Shown one piece after another: positions 1-5,176 of a DNA stretch of 5,176 bases. Position numbers and translations under genes: made by a program. The stretch is from Gammaproteobacteria bacterium. GTDB lineage: Bacteria; Pseudomonadota; Gammaproteobacteria; Chromatiales; Chromatiaceae. Under the pieces are notes generated by a model. It searched no databases, was not told the origin of the DNA, and saw nothing but the letters and a program-made list of their open reading frames with translations. How positions within the stretch are numbered: the stretch's first letter is position 1; the number at the start of each line of letters is the position of its first letter. The stretch lies in assembly GCA_019136395.1 (NCBI GenBank), contig JAGVUH010000675.1:1-5176 (forward strand), read 5' to 3'.

Positions 1-88
1 TGACAATCTAGCGATTATTGCCATTAGCAGTCGGGGAAATGGCTGCGGGAATGGCTTTACGGAGGGAATTGAAATTAGGCGGATGGTT

Positions 89-117
89 TAGACCAAGCGG
101 ACGGTCTGACGTATAAG
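89..117 (+). promoter_or_regulatory. Candidate rightward sigma70-like promoter
   Basis: TAGACC at 89-94 (4 of 6 matches to TTGACA) is followed after 17 bases by TATAAG at 112-117 (5 of 6 matches to TATAAT). Transcription would start near 124 and run toward, and antisense to, the 3' end of the ferredoxin gene. A short inverted repeat, AGACC (90-94) with GGTCT (103-107), overlaps the -35 and the spacer and could be an operator. No convincing gene lies downstream on this strand, so the product would be a small RNA or antisense transcript, if the site is real. Matches of this quality also arise by chance. Confidence 0.3.
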
Positions 118-204
118 ACACAAAGAATCAGAAGGAATGACCGTCAATCTGCGAGCGGATCTCAGGGTGAGACGAAGGCAAAGCCGACATTTCTGGACCA
201 TCAA

Positions 205-234
205 CCGCGGGAGGCGCCAGAGACCTCGCCGCGG
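205..234. repeat. GC-rich stem-loop downstream of the ferredoxin gene
   Basis: The arms are CCGCGGGAGG (205-214) and CCTC-G-CCGCGG (224-234). They give ten pairs, nine of them G-C, with one bulged G at 228 and a nine-base loop. It lies 35 bases past the ferredoxin stop codon. Neither strand has a T tract after it, so it does not look like a standard intrinsic terminator. It could protect the 3' end of the leftward mRNA from exonucleases, or be part of a rightward transcript from the candidate promoter at 89-117. Confidence 0.5.
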
Positions 235-268
235 CTGCGGGGCTGAGTGAAATGGGGGTAATCCGGAA

Positions 269-1709
<1,441 letters not shown>

Positions 1710-1710
1710 C

Positions 1711-3054
1711 CTACTGGCTCTGATCAATGGTTGCGGGGCCGACGATGATGGTGGTGAAGCGGCTCGGATCAATCCGGCGCTGGAAGGCATCGCGAATCGT
1801 CTCGACGGTCACGGCGCGAACGCGCTCATTGAAGCGATCGAGATAATCCAGGGGCAAACCATAAAAGCCAATGATGGCAAGGTATTGAGCAATCTTACGA
1901 TTGCCGGCGATGCGCAGGGGAAAGCCACCGGTGATGTTCTTCACCGCCGCCTCCAACTCCTCCTGGCTGGGTCCCTCGTCCCAGAAGCGCTGGATGGTTG
2001 CCATCAGGACGTCCCGGGCTTGCGGGCCTTGGTCATTCTTGGTGGCCAGGCCGGCGAGGAAGGGGCCTCGTTCAGCCAGGGGTAGAAAGTAACTGTAGAC
2101 ACTGTAGGAAAGGCCGCGCTTCTCACGAACCTCGTCCATGAGCAATGACACCAGTCCGCTTCCGCCCAGGATGTGATTGCCGACGTAGAGCGGAAAGTAA
2201 TCGGGGTCGGTCCGGGTCATGCCCGCCTGGCCGCTAAAGACATGGGTCTGGGTGGAAGGAAAATGGATTCGTTCCAGGTTGCCCGTGGCGTTGGCGGGAA
2301 CCGGTGGCAAGGGGGGGGCGGGCTCACCGGGCGTCAAACCAGCGGTGATCCTTGCGGCGATGGCTTCGGCCTGCGGCCGGGTAATGTTACCCACCAGGGC
2401 GATGACCGCCTGGCGGGCAACATAATGGCGGGCATGAAAGGCCCTGAGATCCTCCGGGGTCAGCGCCGCCAGAGAATCGGGGGTGCCGGCGGGATCACTG
2501 GCGTAGGGATGATCGCCATAAAGCAGCCGATAGAAGGCTTTCTGGCCCAGGGTGGAGGGGTCCTGGTCGTCACGATTGAGACTGACCAGGGCATTGGCGC
2601 GAACGCGGGTGAAATCGGCGGGCGCGAAACGCGGCCGACTGATGACTTGGACCAGGGTCTCGAGGGCCTGGTCCAAGGCGGGCTCGCGGGTCAGGGTACG
2701 CAGGGAGATGGCGGTCAGGTCACGCTGCGCCTCGCTGCCCAACTCGGCGCCAACCGCCTCCAGACGCTCAGCCATGGTATCAGCGTCCCAGTCGCCGGCA
2801 CCCTGGTCGAGGAGATCGGCGGTCAGGGAGGCCAGGCCTGGGCGGTCACCATCCCGGGCACTCCCCGCCGGGAAAACGACACGCAGGTCCAGCATCGGCA
2901 AGTCGGGAGCGGCCACGAAGAGCACTTTGGCGCCTTGAGAGGTCTCCCAGGTGTCGATGGAGGGCGTGGCGAGCAGCGAAGGACTCAGGGGCAAGAGGCA
3001 TAAAAAGAGTAACAATCCCCTCAGCGGGGAAGGGAGCAGGTCAGTTCGCGGCAT
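1711..3054 (-). CDS. Non-catalytic M16 peptidase subunit, secreted
   Basis: An M16B (pitrilysin/processing peptidase-like) protein of 447 residues. The hydrophobic stretch at about 11-29 after an Arg-containing start is a signal peptide, so it should act in the periplasm. The family zinc site HxxEH is lost: the matching segment, GLASLTADLL (73-82), has Ser, Ala and Asp where the two His and the Glu belong. The C-terminal domain (about 260-440) keeps REKRGLSYSVYSY (310-322), with the R313/Y320 pair at the seven-residue spacing used for substrate binding in M16 enzymes. In the known two-gene M16B systems one subunit supplies zinc and the other this Arg/Tyr pair. I infer that role here, as partner of the catalytic protein encoded just upstream. 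The ATG at 3054 lies 14 bp inside that gene and has GGAGGA seven bases before it, which points to coupled translation. The partner's substrate is unknown. Confidence 0.92.
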   Translation of the reverse strand: MPRTDLLPSPLRGLLLFLCLLPLSPSLLATPSIDTWETSQGAKVLFVAAPDLPMLDLRVVFPAGSARDGDRPGLASLTADLLDQGAGDWDADTMAERLEAVGAELGSEAQRDLTAISLRTLTREPALDQALETLVQVISRPRFAPADFTRVRANALVSLNRDDQDPSTLGQKAFYRLLYGDHPYASDPAGTPDSLAALTPEDLRAFHARHYVARQAVIALVGNITRPQAEAIAARITAGLTPGEPAPPLPPVPANATGNLERIHFPSTQTHVFSGQAGMTRTDPDYFPLYVGNHILGGSGLVSLLMDEVREKRGLSYSVYSYFLPLAERGPFLAGLATKNDQGPQARDVLMATIQRFWDEGPSQEELEAAVKNITGGFPLRIAGNRKIAQYLAIIGFYGLPLDYLDRFNERVRAVTVETIRDAFQRRIDPSRFTTIIVGPATIDQSQ

Positions 3055-4441
3055 GGGCCAGTCCTCCCGGCAGGTTGGCAGTGGCGGAGGCCTCCACGCT
3101 GGCGAGCGCTTGGGGAACCAGGATGGCGATGGTCAGGCTTTCAGGTACCAGGTACTGGCGCGCTACGTCCTGAATCTGCTCCGGGTTAATGCGGCTGAGA
3201 TGTTCGACGTACTCCTCCATCAGTTCCCAGCCCAGGCCGATGGTCTCGAGGCTGCCGATCTGCCGGGCCTGGGCGTAAACCGAGTCCTTTTCATAGACCT
3301 TGGCGGCAATGAGCTGGTTGCGGATACGTTCGAGTTCGGCCTCCGCCACGGGTTCGTCGCGCAGGCGTTGGACTTGTGCCAGCAGGGCCTGCTCCAGTTC
3401 TTCGACCGTGTGTCCCTGGGCGGGGATCCCATCCAGCAATAACATGCCGGGAAGCCGGCTGAAGGCGTTGTAGCTGGCCCCGGCTGATGCCGCCAGATGG
3501 GAGCCGCGAATGAGTTCGCGACTGAGACGCGCGCTGGAACCACCATCCAGGATCGAGGCGAGCATCTCCAGGGCGTAGGGCTCCCAGTCCTGGCTGGCAT
3601 GACCTAGGGCGGTCGTCTTGTAGCCCAGCAGCAGATAAGGCTCCTTGGCGGGGGCCTTGACCTGGATGCGTTTCGTGCCCCGCTGGGGAGGGTCGCCACC
3701 GCCGCGGGTCAGGCTGATGGTTTCGGCGGGCAGGGGGCCGAAGTATTGTTCGGCAAGGGAAAAAACCCACGCGGGATCAACATCTCCCACCACCACCAGT
3801 GTTGCGTTGTTAGGCGCGTACCATTGGCGATACCAGTCCCGTAGGTCGGTGACCTGCATCCCCTCCAGATCACTGGCCCAGCCAATGACCGGGTTCCGGT
3901 AAGGGGAAACCTCGTAGGCCATGGCATTGAACTGCTCGAATGTTAGGGCCTCCGGATCATCCTCGGTGCTCAAGCGGCGTTCTTCCTTGACTACCTCCAG
4001 TTCCTTGACAAACTCCGCCGCGGGCAGGGCCAGGGAGCGCATCCGCTCTGCCTCAAGTTCGAAGGCGATGGGGAGACGATCAGCGGCCAAGGTCTGAAAG
4101 TAGGCCGTGTAGTCCCGGCCGGTGAAGGCGTTTTCGTCCCCACCGTTGGCGGCGATGATGCGGGAGAATTCGCCAGGAGCGAGCTTTTCCGTGCCCTTGA
4201 ACATCATGTGTTCAAGCAGATGGGAAATACCGGTGAGTCCGCTGGGTTCGTAACTTGAGCCGACTTTGTACCAGACCTGCGAGGTGACGATCGGCGCCCG
4301 TCGGTCCTCCTTGACGAGCACCTTGAGCCCGTTGCCGAGGGTCCGCTCGTGGACCTGGCTGGTATTTGCCGGGGCGGGCGGTGATAGGGTCCCAAGCAAC
4401 AGCGGGAGCAGCAGCGGAACCGAAAAGGTAGGTATCCTCAT
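3041..4441 (-). CDS. Catalytic M16 zinc metallopeptidase, secreted
   Basis: A periplasmic zinc peptidase of family M16 (subfamily M16B), 466 residues. A signal peptide (about 1-25, hydrophobic core 8-18) ends in APA before N26. The inverted zinc motif HLLEH (74-78), followed by MMFKGT, gives two His ligands and the catalytic Glu77. E154 in VVKEERR, 76 residues past H78, is the expected third ligand. NAFTGRDYTAYF (104-115) and VVVGDVDP (216-223) are further family motifs. The C-terminal domain (about 256-445) has RGSHLAASAGASY (312-324) where active partners carry the Arg/Tyr pair. That pair is missing, so this chain probably needs the next gene's product to bind substrate. It is first in the leftward block and overlaps the next gene by 14 bp. 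Its ATG at 4441 has only a weak GGGG (4447-4450) as ribosome binding site. The substrate is not evident. Confidence 0.95.
   Translation of the reverse strand: MRIPTFSVPLLLPLLLGTLSPPAPANTSQVHERTLGNGLKVLVKEDRRAPIVTSQVWYKVGSSYEPSGLTGISHLLEHMMFKGTEKLAPGEFSRIIAANGGDENAFTGRDYTAYFQTLAADRLPIAFELEAERMRSLALPAAEFVKELEVVKEERRLSTEDDPEALTFEQFNAMAYEVSPYRNPVIGWASDLEGMQVTDLRDWYRQWYAPNNATLVVVGDVDPAWVFSLAEQYFGPLPAETISLTRGGGDPPQRGTKRIQVKAPAKEPYLLLGYKTTALGHASQDWEPYALEMLASILDGGSSARLSRELIRGSHLAASAGASYNAFSRLPGMLLLDGIPAQGHTVEELEQALLAQVQRLRDEPVAEAELERIRNQLIAAKVYEKDSVYAQARQIGSLETIGLGWELMEEYVEHLSRINPEQIQDVARQYLVPESLTIAILVPQALASVEASATANLPGGLAHAAN
3062..3067 (-). promoter_or_regulatory. Ribosome binding site of the second M16 gene
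   Basis: GGAGGA on the minus strand, seven bases before the ATG at 3054 and inside the last codons of the upstream peptidase gene. It is the strongest Shine-Dalgarno sequence in the window and fixes the overlapping start. Confidence 0.8.
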
Positions 4442-4609
4442 CTCAACCCCAGAATGAATAGGTTAGGTGCGAGAGCCCGGAGACCAAGGGATAGCGGGAG
4501 ACGCCCCGGGTAATGTTTGTTAGCATGGCCGCCAAAGTCAGGAGTTGACAAGACCCCGGGGGAAACGTTCCCGCGGATACAGCGTAACCAGGTGTCGGGT
4601 CGGTTGTAC
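4442..4609. promoter_or_regulatory. Divergent control region between the M16 genes and ftsY
   Basis: These 168 bases separate two genes that start in opposite directions, so promoters for both are expected here. On the plus strand an exact TTGACA lies at 4545-4550, but 16-18 bases beyond it the sequence is GC-rich with no -10-like hexamer. The nearest candidate, GATACA at 4576, is 25 bases away. On the minus strand I see no pair of hexamers good enough to call. The heptamer CCCCGGG occurs twice, exactly 50 bases apart (4504-4510 and 4554-4560). No coding frame here is convincing. Confidence 0.5.
4556..4576. repeat. Imperfect palindrome upstream of ftsY
   Basis: The arms CCGGGGGAA (4556-4564) and TTCCCGCGG (4568-4576) pair at eight of nine positions around a three-base centre, ACG. 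It begins five bases after the TTGACA at 4545-4550, where it would cover the spacer and -10 region of any promoter using that hexamer. It may therefore be a binding site for a dimeric regulator, or a hairpin in the ftsY leader. In GC-rich DNA some of this symmetry may be chance. Confidence 0.35.
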
Positions 4610-5176
4610 ATGTTTGGTTTGGGCAGAAAGAAATCGATAGCCACGGCTGCGGAAGGGACGCCATCCATCCCTTCGCCCGGTGAGCCGGGAATGGAGCCAC
4701 CTAAGGCCAAAGGTGGTCTTCTGGCGCGTCTGCGCGAGGGCCTCATGCGCACCCGCGCGGTCCTCAATAGCGATGTCGTTGATCTGATCCGGGGCCGCAA
4801 ACGCATCGACCAGGACCTGCTCGACGAGCTGGAGACCCTGCTCCTGACCGCCGATGTCGGCGTGGAGGCCACCAACCGCATTATCTCTGACATGGCCGCG
4901 CGCGTGCGGCGCCATGAACTCGACGACCCCCAGGTCCTCGTCAGCGCTCTAAAGGAGGAGCTGGCTCAGATTTTGCGCGCTTGCGAGTCACCCGTGCGGG
5001 CGCCGGCCCCGGGCCGACCACAGGTGATCCTGATGATCGGCGTGAATGGGGCCGGCAAGACAACCACCATCGGCAAGTTGGCTCGGCACCTGCAACGGGA
5101 GGGCAACAGTGTCATGCTGGCGGCCGGGGATACCTTCCGGGCCGCGGCGGTGGAGCAACTCCAGACCTGGGGGGAA
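4610..5176 (+). CDS. ftsY: Signal recognition particle receptor FtsY (5' part, cut by window edge)
   Basis: GTPase that docks SRP-ribosome complexes at the inner membrane for co-translational insertion of membrane proteins. The first 189 codons are present and the gene runs off the right end. The start MFGLGRKK is typical of FtsY. A short, Pro/Gly-rich acidic-domain remnant (about 9-33) is followed by [14 protein letters not shown] (36-49), the amphipathic membrane-binding helix. The helical N domain spans about 50-125. The G domain begins with the P-loop GVNGAGKTT (144-152) and continues with [12 protein letters not shown] (174-185), the SRP-GTPase G2 region and its extension. The A domain is far shorter than the roughly 200 residues of E. 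coli FtsY. MFG and the first motifs distinguish it from Ffh. The ATG at 4610 lacks a good Shine-Dalgarno sequence; TTG (4604) and GTG (4592) are in frame upstream but less likely. In other gammaproteobacteria ftsE and ftsX often follow. Confidence 0.96.
   Translation, partial: MFGLGRKKSIATAAEGTPSIPSPGEPGMEPPKAKGGLLARLREGLMRTRAVLNSDVVDLIRGRKRIDQDLLDELETLLLTADVGVEATNRIISDMAARVRRHELDDPQVLVSALKEELAQILRACESPVRAPAPGRPQVILMIGVNGAGKTTTIGKLARHLQREGNSVMLAAGDTFRAAAVEQLQTWGE

Larger units (their letters stand above)
1..268. other. Non-coding region downstream of the ferredoxin gene
   Basis: No convincing protein gene lies here. The long leftward reading frame crossing it is a shadow that also runs through the ferredoxin and the end of coaD. 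The region is less GC-rich over its first 150 bases than the genes beside it, as expected for intergenic DNA. It contains a GC-rich stem-loop (205-234), a candidate rightward promoter (89-117), a 7-bp inverted repeat (100-106 with 139-145) and a 37-codon open frame (137-250) that I do not call as a gene. No intrinsic terminator with a T tract was found for the leftward operon, so its end may be Rho-dependent or lie outside the window. Confidence 0.6.

Noticed and set aside
1..24. ATG at 24 on the minus strand opening a frame (MAIIARLS) that leaves the left edge
   Set aside because: Only eight codons are visible and no Shine-Dalgarno sequence precedes the ATG, so a gene start cannot be supported from this window.
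142..147. TTGACG on the minus strand as a -35 for a leftward gene beyond the edge
   Set aside because: No suitable -10 lies 16-18 bases away. The TATA-like sequence TTATAC is 25 bases beyond it.
2311..2318. Run of eight G, with another at 646-653, as possible phase-variable tracts
   Set aside because: Both fall in frame and encode Pro-Pro in intact genes (the M16 linker PPLPP and the CoaD C-terminal VPP). The reading frames are undisturbed and the genes are not of a kind that phase-varies.
2173..3003. 276-codon rightward open frame
   Set aside because: It is antisense to the second M16 gene. Its Gly-rich, Gln-rich product is what the complement of that gene gives in this frame.
4438..4893. 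151-codon leftward open frame antisense to ftsY
   Set aside because: It covers the ftsY N-terminal region and the divergent gap, and the product is Ser/Arg-rich without motifs. FtsY is firmly identified on the other strand.

Overview
The window is GC-rich chromosomal DNA from a gammaproteobacterium, most likely a purple sulfur bacterium (Chromatiaceae or a close relative). The best lineage clue is the small ferredoxin at 269-514. It has the layout of the Allochromatium vinosum 2[4Fe-4S] ferredoxin: an eight-residue gap inside the second cysteine motif and a charged C-terminal helix. The neighbours (ftsY, paired M16 peptidases, rsmD, coaD, ferredoxin) form a housekeeping neighbourhood also known from other gammaproteobacteria such as Pseudomonas. 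The lineage call rests on remembered family features, not on a search.

Layout. A leftward block of five genes fills 4441 down to 269. A catalytic M16 zinc peptidase (4441-3041) overlaps a non-catalytic M16 partner by 14 bp (3054-1711). The 16S rRNA methyltransferase gene rsmD follows after one base, from a GTG (1709-1140). Then come coaD (1087-611, after 52 bp) and the ferredoxin gene (514-269, after 96 bp). Divergent from the block, ftsY starts at 4610 and runs off the right edge. The 168 bp between the two divergent starts (4442-4609) should hold both promoters. It contains an exact TTGACA and an imperfect palindrome, but no well-spaced -10 box that I can defend. The 268 bp left of the ferredoxin gene hold no convincing gene. 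They do hold a strong GC-rich stem-loop and a reasonable rightward sigma70-like promoter.

How the genes work together. The two M16 proteins both carry signal peptides and have complementary active-site halves: HLLEH in one, the Arg/Tyr pair in the other. They very probably form one heterodimeric periplasmic peptidase. RsmD (ribosome modification), CoaD (coenzyme A synthesis) and FtsY (SRP receptor) are unrelated core functions that share the locus. The ferredoxin is a low-potential electron carrier whose physiological partner is not shown here.

Overall this is an ordinary core region. I found no mobile element, CRISPR array, RNA gene or defence system. The points worth a second look are the divided active site of the M16 pair, the ferredoxin with its own leader hairpin, and the unassigned left-edge region.
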